From the NCBI GenBank assembly GCA_025738555.1, contig JAOVFP010000005.1, positions 5,146,001-5,210,000 on the forward strand: DNA of 64,000 nt, read 5' to 3'. The notes beneath the pieces are model-generated. The model ran no database searches. It saw only the letters and a list, made by a program, of their open reading frames with translations, and had not been told where the DNA came from. The stretch comes from Cyathus striatus. Lineage: Eukaryota; Basidiomycota; Agaricomycetes; Agaricales; Nidulariaceae. Shown here piece by piece: positions 1 to 11,586 of this stretch (positions within the stretch are counted from its first letter, which is position 1; each line of letters begins with the position of its first letter). The translations under genes were made by a program, and so were the position numbers.

Positions 1-1898
1 AACCACTTCTCAGATTCGGACGAATATCCTGCCACACGTACGTGTTTTTTCACTTGCATATTATTGTTCCTTATCTTCTATTTCGGAAGAAATCATCCAT
101 ACACGTTGTAAGTGACTTCTTCGAGTCTTTCCTTAAATTACGAACGTTATCATCAGGCGTATCTATTTTGGCCGATTTGTGGCATGCACCTTCCGCAAAG
201 CAGGCTATCGGAACAGCAACGACGGGATCATCAGAAGCGATTCAGCTTGGAGGTCTTGCCATGAAAAAGATTTGGCAGGCAAAACGCAAGGCTGCTGGAA
301 AGAGCATTCATGAGCCCGGGTAAGCAATCTAATGAATGAAATGCGCGACGTTCTGATGGTGTGCGCAGACCCAACATTGTGATGGGTGCAAATGCCCAGG
401 TTGCGCTGGAGAAATTCGCAAGATACTTTGACGTTGAATGCCGTTTAGTTCCTGTTACTGTCGAGAGCAAGTACAGAATGGATCCCAAGAAGGCCATGGA
501 GTTTGTGGATGAAAATACCATTGGTGTCTTTGTGATCCTTGGAAGTAAGTGAGGTCACTAAAGCCTAGATTTATAAACTCATGAGTAACTCTTAGGCACT
601 TATACTGGGCATTATGAACCCGTCAAAGAAATGTCTGACCTTCTAGACGAATACGAAAAACAGACAGGGAATTCGGTACCCATACATGGTGAGGCTCCTG
701 AAAATTACTTTCGAAAGCCTTGGCTAAGTAGCATGCAGTTGATGCTGCATCGGGTGGATTCATCGCACCGTTTGCCAGTGTGAGTATTTGAATCTGTAGT
801 AAGTTATGAAGCTATAAATAGCTTTTTAGCCAAAACTTCTCTGGGATTTCAAGCTTCCGCGTGTGGTTTCGATTAACACATCGTTCGTTTACTTCTTATA
901 TGTAATGAAACTGATGTCATTTAATTTTTGACAGTGGCCATAAGTTTGGTCTTAGTTACGTTGGAGTTGGGTGGGTGGTGTGGAGGGATAAAGCTCATCT
1001 TCCAAAAGAACTTATTTTCGAATTGCATTACTTGGGATCCGTCGAGTATTCTTTCTCGTTAAACTTTTCTCGAGCAGCTGCACCAATCATTGCGCAATAC
1101 TTCAATTTCCTGTATCTTGGCTTTGAGGGCTATCGTGCAGTGGCATTGGACGACCTGAAAAATGCTCGATTACTCAGTCGTGCTCTGGAGAAGAGTGGAT
1201 ACTACACTGTTTTAAGTGACATTCACCGTTCGGTCGGGGCCAAAGACAGTACCGGAATTGATAGCTCTAATGTCGAGGTTGGCAACATATATTCGGTTTT
1301 TGCTTGAAGCACGACTGAACATTGTTTACAGGATTATGAACCAGGACTTCCTGTCGTCGCGTTCCGCTTCTCAGATGAATTCCAGAAGAAGCATCCTGAT
1401 GTTCAGCAAAAATGGGTACAAACTCTCCTCAGAGTTAAAGGGTGGTAAGCATGCATAAAAAGATGAAAGACGATTGAATTGATGACACTGCCCAATAGGA
1501 TTGTTCCCAATTACGAGCTCCCACCTACTTTGCAGAATGTTCCTATTCTGCGTGTCGTTGTCAGGGAGACCATGTCGGAAGTGGTACGTAGTCTGTTACA
1601 GTATGGCTATCTTAAGCTTACCTGTAGTATACTTATGGCAGTTGATTGACCGACTCGTTGCCGATATTGTGAGTAGTAATTTCTTAACAGTAAGGACACT
1701 GTCCGTAATACATACACTTATCGACAGATATCCGTAACGGAAGATCTCGCAAGTAAAAGTTCTCCTGAACACGCTTTGAATTTACTTGGTTCGCACATTG
1801 ATGCAAAAAAGCACGAACATGATCACAGCAAGCCAAATCAATCCGAGGGAATGGAACAGAGAGTTCAGGAACTTATGCTCGCCCTTGCTGATTTGTAG
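1..1898 (+). CDS. GAD: Glutamate decarboxylase, 5' truncated by the window edge
   Basis: This is a PLP-dependent decarboxylase that converts L-glutamate to GABA in the cytosol, the first step of the GABA shunt. I join 11 exons: 1-37, 157-319, 369-544, 596-688, 739-779, 830-882, 935-1277, 1332-1444, 1499-1583, 1642-1668 and 1728-1898, giving 433 residues. The PLP signature is visible: H-V-D-A-A-S-G-G-F followed by S-G-H-K-F-G at 881-950, where the Lys forms the Schiff base. A T-T-G-S-S-E-A cofactor-binding stretch lies in exon 2. The start codon is outside the window; about 60 N-terminal residues are probably missing compared with family members. The C-terminus is polar and His-rich, as in fungal calmodulin-regulated forms, but I see no clear calmodulin site. 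The stop is TAG at 1896. Confidence 0.93.
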
Positions 1899-2251
1899 CG
1901 TCAGATCGACGGAAAAGTGATATCGCTTGCAATATGGTAGTGCTGGAATAAATACTTCGTGTACTTTTTAAAATTGTTGTAAAATACCACAGAATTTTTG
2001 GGATTCCAGAATTGTTCCAGAATCCATACTAGCACATGAAGTAGTCACTTATGTAAGTAAGCCTACGCCCTATAAGGTGAATGGGACAACATAGTCAAAT
2101 AAAACTTACGAGACTGGGACGCGTCGCGTGAAAATAACAGTAACATGACTTAACTTCATTTACTTCATTATCGCTTTTTTTTTTTAACTCACCTTCATCA
2201 TATCTTCCTCTGCAGGCATTCGTTAACATTGAAAGGATATATCACGAAAGA
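1899..2251. promoter_or_regulatory. Intergenic: GAD 3' end and POLD2 promoter
   Basis: No gene is seen here. It holds the 3' untranslated part of the decarboxylase gene, and a TAAGTA-rich patch near 2045-2065. The right half is the promoter of the polymerase delta subunit, with an MCB hexamer at 2119 and a T-run at 2175-2185. Confidence 0.5.
2119..2124 (+). promoter_or_regulatory. MCB-like site ACGCGT upstream of POLD2
   Basis: ACGCGT is followed at once by CGCGTG, about 130 bp before the POLD2 start codon. In yeasts this hexamer binds MBF (Mbp1/Swi6 or Res1/Cdc10) and drives S-phase genes. Its role here is inferred from position and from the function of the gene. The hexamer occurs elsewhere in the window by chance. 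Confidence 0.4.
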
Positions 2252-4126
2252 ATGGCGGCAATACAGAAATTGTTAGTCAAACTCTTTCTGTCTTGCATCT
2301 TCGCCTGACTGCAGTCTCAATAGTCCAAAGACTTCCGAGAACCTAATTCGACCCACAACTGTCCCACTTCCGCTTTCCGCCAATACTCCTTCTTTCTTGA
2401 TAAGTAAAGAAAACAGAACTTACAAACATCAGTATTCAAACATCTACTTTATCCGGCTACGATATCTACGACCATATGTCGAGGAACAAGCGCAACAGTG
2501 CTGGAGGGTTCTTGCTGGTTTGCATTGATATTACAGCTTTAAGCAGCAGCGTGACTTATACTTCCGGACGTAGGAAACCCAACTCTGGTTCCTCGCGTGT
2601 TGGAAGTGATGAAGTCGAAGTTATGCTACATCATAGGTACGGTGTACATGGACATGCCATTGAAACCCAATGTGATGGAAGATCTTGCGCGTGATGTGAG
2701 CCACTTATACCTTCTTCAATTGTAGTCTGATATCCACTACCAGTTCTCTATCCCTCCACCTCCCCCACCAGATAAATATAATTCATTGGACGATAACATA
2801 ATGTTGGAAGATGAATCCGGACGCATTCGCCTTGTAGGCGACAAAGTATTAGATGCGAAGCTAGTTACCGGAGTTATCATAGGTGCACTTGGAATGGAAA
2901 CACCTAATGGTGACTTTGAAGTTGTGGATATATGTTATCCGGGAATGCCCCCTCAGTCGGCAGTATCTTTGGGCAGTGAGGATGGTGACCAGATGGATGT
3001 TGACAGTAGGCTAATCTTATTACTGTGCTGAATCAGTAACGATACTTCCCTTCAGATGCACCGGATGAGTGGATTGCCATTGTATCAGGATTAGACATAG
3101 GGTCTTCCTCAACTTCAGATGCACAGATTCAAATGCTCGTGGAATATCTGGCGGGAGAAGGAGGAGGCATGGATGAACAAACATCCGCATCACGAATATC
3201 ACGCTTGATAATAGCAGGAAATTCGCTAGCCTCGATCTCTGTCACAGGTCGTGGAGAGCCAATAATGCACGGCGAAGATCGAAAATCTGTACTTGTTTAT
3301 TATATACCATATAATATACTGGCTGATGATCTTGCTTCAGAGGCGGCAGGCACAAGATACAAGCACATTTTCAATTCATCCTACGTTGAACTTGTCTGCA
3401 CACCTTCTAGACATTGCTCGCGTTATGCCGATCCATATTCTTCCAGGCGACTCCGATCCGGCTGCAACAATTTTGCCACAGCAACCCCTACCCAAAGCGA
3501 TGTTTGGCGAAGCTTCAAAGTTTCCTACATTTTTTTGCGAAACGAACCCAACTTATTTAAATATTGCACCCGCAGCAATATCAGACGAAAATTTGGAACC
3601 AAATCTATCGATGCAAAGAACCATTCTGGTTAACGCGGGGCAACCACTTAATGACATGTTTAAATATTTAGTTACTCCGCCGAGTACCCGGCTGTCGATT
3701 TTAGAGTCTACTCTCAAGTGGCGACATATGGCGCCGACCGCCCCTGATACACTGTGGTGTCATCCTTATTTCGTTGCCGATCCATTTATAATCTCTGAAA
3801 CACCACATCTGTATATTGTAGGGGGACAAGATTCGTTCGGCACTAAGATGGTCACTACACCCGGTAATGCAACATCCCCGGAGATAAAGTGTCGCATAGT
3901 TATGATACCAAGCTTTTCTAATACTGGTATTCTCGTCCTTGTGAATTTCCGTACCCTTTCTGTTCGATGCGTTAAGTTTGCAGTGGATGGAATGGGAACT
4001 GCAGGAAGGAAGATATCGGAAGGTAATTTGACATCGTTTGTTTCGAGTGCGAGGCCACGGCTCACCCGTCGGTTTGTAGGATCACAATATAACAAAGTCC
4101 CTACTTCGCTGCCAGTCGAACCATAG
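2252..4126 (+). CDS. POLD2: DNA polymerase delta small subunit (p50/Cdc1/Pol31 family)
   Basis: This is the structural B-subunit of the lagging-strand replicative polymerase. It bridges the catalytic subunit and Cdc27/Pol32 in the nucleus. Six exons fit one frame of 547 residues: 2252-2271, 2315-2517, 2574-2695, 2726-3005, 3056-3288 and 3341-4126. The N-terminal Q-Y-S-N-I-Y block and the OB-fold stretch G-T-V-Y-M-D-M-P-L-K-P are typical. The phosphodiesterase-like domain carries L-P-G-D-S-D-P, L-P-Q-Q-P-L and R-H-M-A-P-T-A-P-D-T-L. Metal-binding residues are degenerate in this family, so the domain is structural. The first coding exon is only 20 nt. The intron 2 acceptor (CGGACGTAG, ending 2573) was chosen because it alone keeps the frame. 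After the conserved core the tail of about 40 residues is basic and poorly conserved. Confidence 0.93.
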
Positions 4127-4273
4127 TCATTGGGGTCAAAATCTGAAAATAGCCAGGACATAGTATAATATACAATTTCAATGCTGTGTTTCTTTACGCC
4201 ATATTATTCCACATACTCCTATAAGGGGGATAGAGCTGGTTATACCTTCTGTACTACTCATGCACTGCTAGCA

Positions 4274-5014
4274 CTATATATCCCATTGCAAAGCAGATGG
4301 AATCCAATAAGCACGTCCTGTAGCTTCATCCTGTTCATCTAACCAGCACAGACCATCTCTGAATAGCATATTTTCTAATGCATTTCGAGCTCGATCCCGA
4401 GACCAGCCTTTCCGCTCAATAAGCAGATCTTCAATAACTCGCCCTCCCTCCTCTTGGGCGATAGAAAGAATAGTCGTTTGATCATCGTCGAGTTCTTTAA
4501 CCACGCTGCGCACCATCTTTCGGCCACCTATCTCTATTACTTGGTACCCAGCACCCAACGGCTGGAGAGTTTTTATGCTCCGTATAATGTCGTCTTCTGT
4601 TATAGCTCCACCCCTGAGTTTGCTCACCAGTCTGATGAGTTCGGTCATGTCAATGAGACCACCATTTCTTTCCCGCGTGCTTACACAGACATCAACGATT
4701 TGGACGCCAAGCTCGTATTGCCAGTCCCCTATACCGAGTAGCTCTGCCCACCAGCCGCCTTTCCGTGGGCCTGCCAATGGATCCACGCCAATTGAAGAGC
4801 ACATCTGCTGGAAAGCATGTCGAAACGAAGGATCACTTTTAATCGATTCACGGTGAGTGGCCGCAAAATGTGCCAGTGAAGTTCTAAATTGGTTCAACTG
4901 TGAATGAAGATGCTCAACCTGGGTCTTGGACAAAGCAGAAGAGAGTTCTGCAAAGGAACGTTTAGACTGCTCTTGATGGTCGAAAGCTGCAAGTCCAACA
5001 CCCCTACGCTGCAT
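4274..5014 (-). CDS. VPS22: ESCRT-II subunit Vps22/SNF8
   Basis: This winged-helix subunit of ESCRT-II acts on endosomes in sorting ubiquitinated membrane proteins into multivesicular bodies. The intronless frame gives 246 residues, the usual family size. It begins M-Q-R-R-G-V-G, matching the M-H-R-R-G-V-G start of animal SNF8, which is why I start at 5014. A helical hairpin covers about residues 20-70. The core follows with I-G-V-D-P-L-A, the Y-E-L-G-V-Q-I-V-D-V-C block and R-N-G-G-L-I. The second winged helix ends W-L-D-E-Q...Y-W-I-P. The reading frame stays open upstream to 5068, and ATGs near 5076 and 5130 exist, so a 5' UTR intron (acceptor near 5030-5090) is possible. It converges on POLD2 with only 147 bp between the stops. 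Confidence 0.92.
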   Translation of the reverse strand: MQRRGVGLAAFDHQEQSKRSFAELSSALSKTQVEHLHSQLNQFRTSLAHFAATHRESIKSDPSFRHAFQQMCSSIGVDPLAGPRKGGWWAELLGIGDWQYELGVQIVDVCVSTRERNGGLIDMTELIRLVSKLRGGAITEDDIIRSIKTLQPLGAGYQVIEIGGRKMVRSVVKELDDDQTTILSIAQEEGGRVIEDLLIERKGWSRDRARNALENMLFRDGLCWLDEQDEATGRAYWIPSALQWDI

Positions 5015-5360
5015 GAGATATGACCTGCGCTGATTTTGAAGTTTGGTGTAAATAGCAAAGGCGAGCAAGAACTCACTGATATATTATTTATATATTACAA
5101 TTGCAATTTACCGTGTGAGAGCAGCCATTCTAATATGTCCAATCATAGAGAATGACGTTACATTAATTATTTGAATTCACAGGGAGTTTGGATCACGTGT
5201 TCGGATCGGACAACATCCGGCTACAACTTACAACTGCTTGAAATTTGAATCTTTCAAGAATCTTCTCATGTTACACAGTACTTGCAATTGCAAGTGCATC
5301 AAGATCAGGTAACATCGTCTCCTTTGGACTTAATTATGTACAACTACCACTGTTCTATTA
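5015..5360. promoter_or_regulatory. Intergenic: promoter and 5' leader of VPS22
   Basis: No gene is seen. It carries AT-rich leader sequence, a possible leader intron of VPS22 and an E-box-like CACGTG at 5195-5200. Confidence 0.4.
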
Positions 5361-5364
5361 GTAA

Positions 5365-6525
5365 AGATTTCGCAGGCGGGCGTCGTATGATCTCGATGTT
5401 GAGTGTGTAGATGAGACTTCCATTTTCGTCCATCTTTATTCATCACCACTGCACCTTAGCTCGTATCGCGCTTATCGTAATAACAAAACGTTCTCAGCTG
5501 AGAAGCGCGAGAAGCTATCCGGTATGTATCATAATGCTATGTTGTAAGTACTTGCATATCTGCCAACAACTGAAACTTGTTACCCAACAGTTATTGCGCA
5601 AACGTTTACAGCCATTCGAAGTTCACAATGGTGTTTTGAACTCTGCATGGCTCGCGGTAAACGTACAGAAGAAATATAGAATGAAAGTGGGCGTATGAAT
5701 TAGTAACCCAACTACGGTGGACATCTCGGACAGCTTCGATTGCAACCTGACAGACGGGACGAAATGTTTGCACTGCTTCATGAGAAGGATGTTCCGGTTA
5801 TGTGTGCAATGGCTTCCCGTTGTGTCACTGTGGTCTATTACCGACTCGCAATTGGCATAGATCAACAATGCTGAGTGGAGCCGTATTTAGTCGGTGTCGG
5901 AAAAGAAGGAAGACGGTATTCCGAGGACATGATATACCCACGATCCTTTGGTTGCCCTTTGGATCGTTCCTTGAACAAAAACGAAGTACAACATCTCTTC
6001 TTTTGGTAACATGTGACCATTCTTATCAGATCTATTGTACAGACAATATCCAGCAAGTGAGAACACGACGCTTAAAACAACCTCTTTATCTCTTTCTCAC
6101 GATTTCCTTGAAGAGTGGACACTGTAGACAGGGCATGAGAACACTGGCCTTTACGCCATGGCTCATTACAATAGCTGTCCATATTCAATCCAGAGAACGA
6201 GCTCGCCATAGAGCAATAGCGGAGTGCGACAGGTTTTTCCATACCTCGGAAATGACATGAAATATGAATTACTACGCCCTGTGATGGTACCAGAAGGGTG
6301 ATCGAGGACAAGTTGTCGACATATTGATCGCTCTACATTTAGACGTCCGCAGCTTGTTTATTTTTAGTTCAATCTCAGATCCATCGTGGCTGAAAAAACG
6401 CACCAACTGTCTCACTTCAAGTCGATGCTGCCTTGGGCACACAGGCCTGTGCGAAGGAATATGCAGATGCGGAAATATCTCAGGAAAAATATGCTCTATT
6501 CTAGCTGTTACCCACAGTTTTACGG
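5365..6525 (+). pseudogene. Coding-like but broken stretch, family not recognised
   Basis: Several plus-strand pieces read like protein but do not join into one frame. Piece 1 (about 5366-5520) has V-D-E-T-S-I-F-V-H and K-R-E-K-L-S. It splices through a plausible intron (5521-5590) into piece 2 with S-S-Q-W-C-F-E-L-C-M-A-R-G. Piece 3 (about 5710-5870) has L-R-L-Q-P-D-R-R-D-E-M-F and L-H-E-K-D-V-P. Piece 4 (about 5874-6006) has V-G-V-G-K-E-G-R-R-Y-S-E-D. A TAA just before piece 3 and a TGA before piece 4 cannot be removed with standard splice sites. The likeliest reading is a decayed gene. I cannot name the family, and these may also be chance open stretches. Confidence 0.3.
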
Positions 6526-6647
6526 AAGGCGTTCATCAGCCGCAGCACCTTCAAAGCAGATATAATAACCCACTTCTTCTTTTCCATTTCCTCTGTGAAA
6601 ACCTCTCTTTTAAAAGGTCTTTCCTCACACTTCACGACAAAGCCAAA

Positions 6648-7556
6648 ATGTTCGCGACGACACTCCTTGCCTTTTTGCTCTCATCTTTTGCCTTGGCACA
6701 ACAATATGGCGGTCCGCCTGCCCCTCAGCCAGGCACAACGTCTTCAGCGCCCGCACCCGCGCCGTCCGCACCTGCAAACACTCCAGGCAACATTAATGTA
6801 AGGGTTTTCAGGATTCCAGTTGCAAAGTCAGACTGCACTAACATTCCCGACAGATTGACGTCGCCTTCAACGGAAATTTCGTCTTCAATCCCGCGAACAT
6901 CTCTGCACCAGTTGGAACCCTTGTTACTTTCTGGTTTCCAAAGTAGGAATCAGGTTCGGTGTATCCAATGCGACGCTAACATAATAAAGTGCTGGAATTC
7001 CACATTCGGTCACTCAATCATCATTCGCGAACCCATGCACATTCCTCAATATAACGTCCAATAATACATTCGGTTTTGATTCGGGTTTAACACAAGATGT
7101 GCAATTTACCATTAACGTCACCAGCACGGACCGTAAGTATATATTTTTACGAATACTTCAAAGTAAATGACACGGCATTATAGCAATTTGGTTCCACTGC
7201 AAACAGGTAAGTTTGAAGATGCATTGTCTGATACCAGATAGATACTCATCTCTTGCACAGGTACTACACTGTGGCATGGGCATGGTTGGAAGCATAAACG
7301 CGCCATCCAGTGGTAATAATACCTTTGACGCTTTCATGCAGGCGGCCATGGCTATTGGAAGCAATGAACAAACAGTAAGTGCAAAGGTCCATAACCACTT
7401 TACGTGACAGCCGCTAATTTCACGTCAATTAAGGAACAAGACAATGGTCCTGTGACCGGTGGTGTTGGTGCTATCGCCACTGCAACACCAGCAGCAACTG
7501 GAACAGGGGCTGCTGGTTCCACATCAAATTCTGGCGCAAACCAAGTTAAGAGCTAG
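6648..7556 (+). CDS. Secreted cupredoxin-like (plastocyanin-fold) protein
   Basis: This small extracellular blue-copper-like protein belongs to the Ser/Ala-rich cupredoxin group common in fungi. Six exons (6648-6797, 6854-6942, 6990-7132, 7184-7206, 7261-7374, 7434-7556) give 213 residues. A signal peptide covers about residues 1-18 (F-L-L-S-S-F-A-L-A), followed by a Pro/Ala/Ser linker. The copper ligand set is visible: His in P-H-S-V-T-Q-S, then Cys in W-F-H-C-K-Q, His in L-H-C-G and Met in G-M-V-G. Family members often end in a hydrophobic GPI-anchor tail. Here the frame stops at 7556 right after G-A-N-Q-V-K-S. A typical hydrophobic tail (S-I-G-L-M-A-T-V-V-T-L-A-I-V-F-A) lies immediately downstream in the +1 frame, ending at 7605. 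As it stands the product would be secreted, not anchored. Confidence 0.85.
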
Positions 7557-8182
7557 TATAGGACTGATGGCCACAGTAGTTACGCTTGCAATCGTCTTTG
7601 CTTGAGCGGAATCACAGATGATTCTTTGGGAAGTAATGACGGGGCTCCATAGACCAGACATTGGTACTTTCGACGCGATGTATATATATTACTTTAAACT
7701 TGTTTAAAGTGCTTGAATGTCAGCCTTGATGACTATGAAGTATACTTAATGAAAATACGTATCATTGGAGCATTACTTAAATTTGAAACTCCAGCGCCAT
7801 CAGTCTGAATAGTCTGCACAGTTTACACAACTATGCCTTCCAAAGGATCAAGTCAATGTGGTGTAAAAAGCCGTTCCGAAAATTTTTGCTGTAAGCTGGC
7901 TAGTCTGTACTAAGCAAGTACTACATAAGTTCAAGCGTTTACTTATGTAACGTAACTACTAACACTTGTGTAACACGTTACATAAACAACTTCAAGCAGA
8001 TTTACTTATTTACGTAAGCCATGTTGAGAGAGTTGTGGCTGTGCCAAACTAATGCCATTGTGTCGCAAGTTTGGTCGTGGCAATGACAAGATAAGTACGT
8101 ATGTATGTTACTGTGCTTTTAAGTCTTTAAAGCTTTACCTTGTTCTCAACCCTTAGATGATATATGAAGAACTCTGAAGCAT
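7557..8182. other. Intergenic with repeated TTACATAA-type motifs
   Basis: No gene is seen. The stretch holds the 3' end of the cupredoxin gene, a cluster of short direct and inverted TTACATAAG/CTTATGTAA motifs at about 7915-8020, and the HID1 promoter. Confidence 0.5.
7922..8018. repeat. Short direct and inverted repeat cluster
   Basis: An 11-bp perfect inverted pair lies at 7943-7953 and 7975-7985 (TTATGTAACGT and its complement, 21-nt loop). A direct repeat with ACATAA, TTCAAGC and TTTACTTAT in the same order occurs at 7924-7946 and again at 7980-8009. It could be a relic of a small inverted-repeat element; no target duplication could be defined. Confidence 0.45.
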
Positions 8183-11100
8183 ATGTTTTCTAGAATACCC
8201 CAAAGACTCACTGCTCCATTTGGACTATTGGGGGATGAAGCAAAGCTCGCATTTCCCAGTCAGCCAGGGGGGATACTGAAGTTGGTCACTATTCGAGTAA
8301 GCACATTGTCTTTTTACTTGTAATTACCTCTTACGTGATTATTTTGTAGAACATTTCTTCGACTGATAGCTACTGGGATCAGGTACGTAGTTAGGCTGTA
8401 TGCAAGCTTGCTGAAATCGACTGAACATTTCCTACGCAGTACTTCGTGCTATTTGATTCCGCCTCCGACGTGTTTTCATTAATAACGCCTCATCATAGTA
8501 TGTTTTTGACTCGACACTGAGGCTTTGAACTCACAATATGTATAGTTCGGCGTGCTCTGCTCGACGCTCCCGAGAATGTTGCTACTCTGATTCGCGTCGT
8601 TACTTCCCGTTTGTTCAATCTTATATCTGACCACACGTTCCCGTCGTCGCCTGCCAGCACTTCAGTCACCGCTTTCGCATCTTCCATCATTAAGGCTGGC
8701 TCATCAGAACGAAACACAACCAAAGAAGTCTTAAATTGTCTTCGCATTCTCCAGCGAGTTCTCCCAGTCATATATGAAGTTGAAGGAGAATCCTATGCGT
8801 TTGAGCTGGAGCTTTTATGGAAGAAAGAGGAACAAGAAGAGATGGCCGATGAGCCTCAGTTTGTTATTGAGGACGAAGATGACAAAGACAGTGAACACGG
8901 AGACACGGCGCCTCACTCACCACTTCCATCTGTTCCAGGAATAAACCCAAGAGGCAACTGCCCTCATTGGGTGAAAGGCTCTTTAGTTCTCTTGTGGATT
9001 TACTATTCTGCTGCGGCTTTACGCTTCCTACTAAAATACAAGTTGACCATTACAAGATCAACTATGTTATTTGGTACGAGCATTTACATTCTAACGTATT
9101 TTTCTGAACAGTTTGTCAGGGAGAAAGGTGTAGGTTCTGCGGCAGATCCTGGGCCAAGTTACCCGTACGATAGTAACAAAACAGAAGTTCTTCGTCTTCT
9201 CCTTGTTCTTCTATCTCGTCAAATCTATGTTCCCCCCGGATCCCTTTTCACAAAGCCTTCCTTGTATTCTCTTCATGTCGTTCAGAAGACACCAAGACGT
9301 GATGTTCTAACGTTATTGTGTTCACTGTTGAATACAGCTATGAATTCAAGACCATCTGCTGAATCCGGGATTTCAGGGATAACAGGAAAGTTACCCTATA
9401 ATCATCTTGTCTTCAAAGGAGAGGATTCGCGAACGAATCTCGTTACGATGTGTCTACAGGTTTTGTGTGTTCTTTTTGATTTCCAGAGCGGATCTGCCAA
9501 AGACCAAATGAGCACAAATGGGGAAGTACCTCTTCCTACAGCACGCACGAATGCGTTTAGATATTTTTTGATGAAACTTGTAAGTAAGTATTACGGATGA
9601 ATTCTTGGTTCTGACCTTATCTAGCATCGCACTCAAGATTTAGAGTTCATCCTGAAAGGAATAATGAACATTATGGAACTGCATGCAGCAACATCCAACA
9701 ATCTCCTTCCAGGCGCAAAGAAGTCAATTCCCTATATTCCAGAGACAGGTTTGTTAATTGCATTCTCATCTTACTAAGGCTTACGAATATCGCAGTCATA
9801 TTTTTCTGGAAAATGGTCGAGCTGAATAAAGTGAGGTTATATGAGATTTAAAAAGCATTCGCTAATCATGCAGCATTCGTAGAAATTCCGCAGCCATGTA
9901 TTAGAATCCGACATGGGGATAGACTTGGTCGCACACTTTCTTTGCTACTTCCTGGAAATCAAGGATAAGCCTCGTAAGGATAGTGACTTTCTCCGTATGA
10001 GTTGTCACTAAATTCTGCTACAGAACAACACGGTGTATGTCGTGCAATCTCTTATATCGTGCAAACGTTGTCTGCGGAAGCATCTTTCGGACTTAAACTC
10101 TCACATCCTATTAAAATTCCGTTACCAGCAAAATGGAATTTCGGTGGCACTGCGGCAGATTTCCTGATAATGGTAAGGCAAATATCCTTAGATGTACAGT
10201 TGGATTAACAGGCCACTTACGTCAGGCAATATATTCTATCGTGGCGACAACATCCGGGGCTTTGAATTCCCTGTATCCTGCCCTGATAATTGCACTGTCC
10301 AATGCGTCTCCTTATTTTAAAAACCTTTCCGTACCGGGATCCACCAGGCTTATTCAGCTGCTAACATCATTCTCTAACCCTGTTTTTCTTTTATCTGACG
10401 AAGGAAATCCAAGACTCTTATTTTTTATGTACGAAGAAGTTTTCTCCTGCTGACTACTTCCTATTTATCTCGTTTTCAGGCTGGAAGTGTTTAATTCTGT
10501 AGTATTCCATCAATTTTATAGTAACCCAAACGTGATTTACGGTATCCTATCCTCGCACAAGGTATTTGAAGATCTCGGTACATTTACTTTGGCCAGGGGT
10601 CTACGGGAAATTCGGCGGGTTCAGTTAGCAAAAGAAGAACAAGCAAGGAAGCAAAATCTTGTTAAGGGAAAATCCCCGGAAGAAAACAATGATCCTGGTA
10701 CCGAGAAGGCGAGATTATTAGAAAGCGAGGGTCAGGATAGAAAAGCGAGTGCATCCGACAATGTCGATGCGGAAACTCGGTCTTCCCAAGGCAATGATAC
10801 GAGTCTTAGTCAAGACGGTACTCTGACGACCTCCCTTATGTCGCCAACGGAAGAACACACCAATTCACCTGATAGTACACCGTCCCTTTCCGAGAAGGCA
10901 CGTGGAAAGATGAGGGAAAGACGTTCGTCGTCAACAGACATGAGCACAAGTATAGAACGTATTGCGTCGACAGGCATTGGACGGAATGGCTTCACACCAA
11001 CACAAGAATGGGTAAGCAGATATGCTGTTTATAGTATTTCATGTATCGACTAAGTGCATCATAGGTAACATCTTGGCAACGAGGGTAAGAATGTACAGAT

Positions 11101-11586
11101 TCGCCTAGTGGATGGCTCTGATCAGTCATTTTTAGACTGCCTTTGGATCCCGTTATGCTCGTCATATCTGAACTACTACCTAAAGTACAAGAAATCCAAT
11201 CATCTCGCAAGGCAAACTCAACGTCCGCAGTGATAGACTTCTTATCAACAGCAACACTGAGTCACGTTTTACCAACTGCTCCACCATTGAATCCAAGGAA
11301 ATTTGTAGTATGTGGATCAAATACCTGTGTGATTTTTTTACTCAATTTTTCAACAATTTTTGTCAAGTGGTCTGACGCTTCTATTGTATGGTTAACGTCA
11401 CTCATATGGGGCGAAATATATGTGCGAAACATGTCACCTCTTGGAATCTGGAATGCAACAAATGTTCGCCTATTTTACGTCAAACATTCACATCCCCAAC
11501 AGCGACAAATAACGGAGGCAGTTTCCAATGTTGTCGGTGGCTTACTGAGAAGGACGTCTGATTCGCAGGCAAGGGCACGTACTTAA
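8183..11586 (+). CDS. HID1: HID1 family protein (Golgi/secretory traffic; S. pombe Ftp105 type)
   Basis: HID1 is a large helical Golgi-associated peripheral protein of the dymeclin-like group. It works in dense-core granule and trans-Golgi traffic in animals, and its fission yeast relative Ftp105 holds Ubp5 at the Golgi. Exons include 8183-8296, 8350-8382, 8440-8497, 8546-9073 (see below), 9120-9579, 9625-9748, 9883-9973, 10024-10172, 10226-10428, 10480-11011, 11065-11084, 11136-11304 and 11368-11586, plus one small exon near 9797-9828. Conserved blocks are V-L-N-C-L-R-I-L-Q-R-V-L-P, W-E-K-G-V-G-S-A-A-D-P, P-Y-N-H-L-V-F, S-P-Y-F-K-N-L-S, T-P-T-Q-E-W-V and the C-terminal W-G-E-I-Y-V-R-N. Exon 8546-9073 is one base out of phase. 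A further intron of 89 or 95 nt starting at 8859-8863 and ending at 8951-8953 repairs it. A Ser-rich acidic loop (about 10620-10990) is normal for the family. Confidence 0.88.

Noticed and set aside
8859..8953. A possible frameshift mutation in HID1
   Set aside because: An intron of 89 or 95 nt with GT and AG ends repairs the frame, so a mutation need not be invoked.
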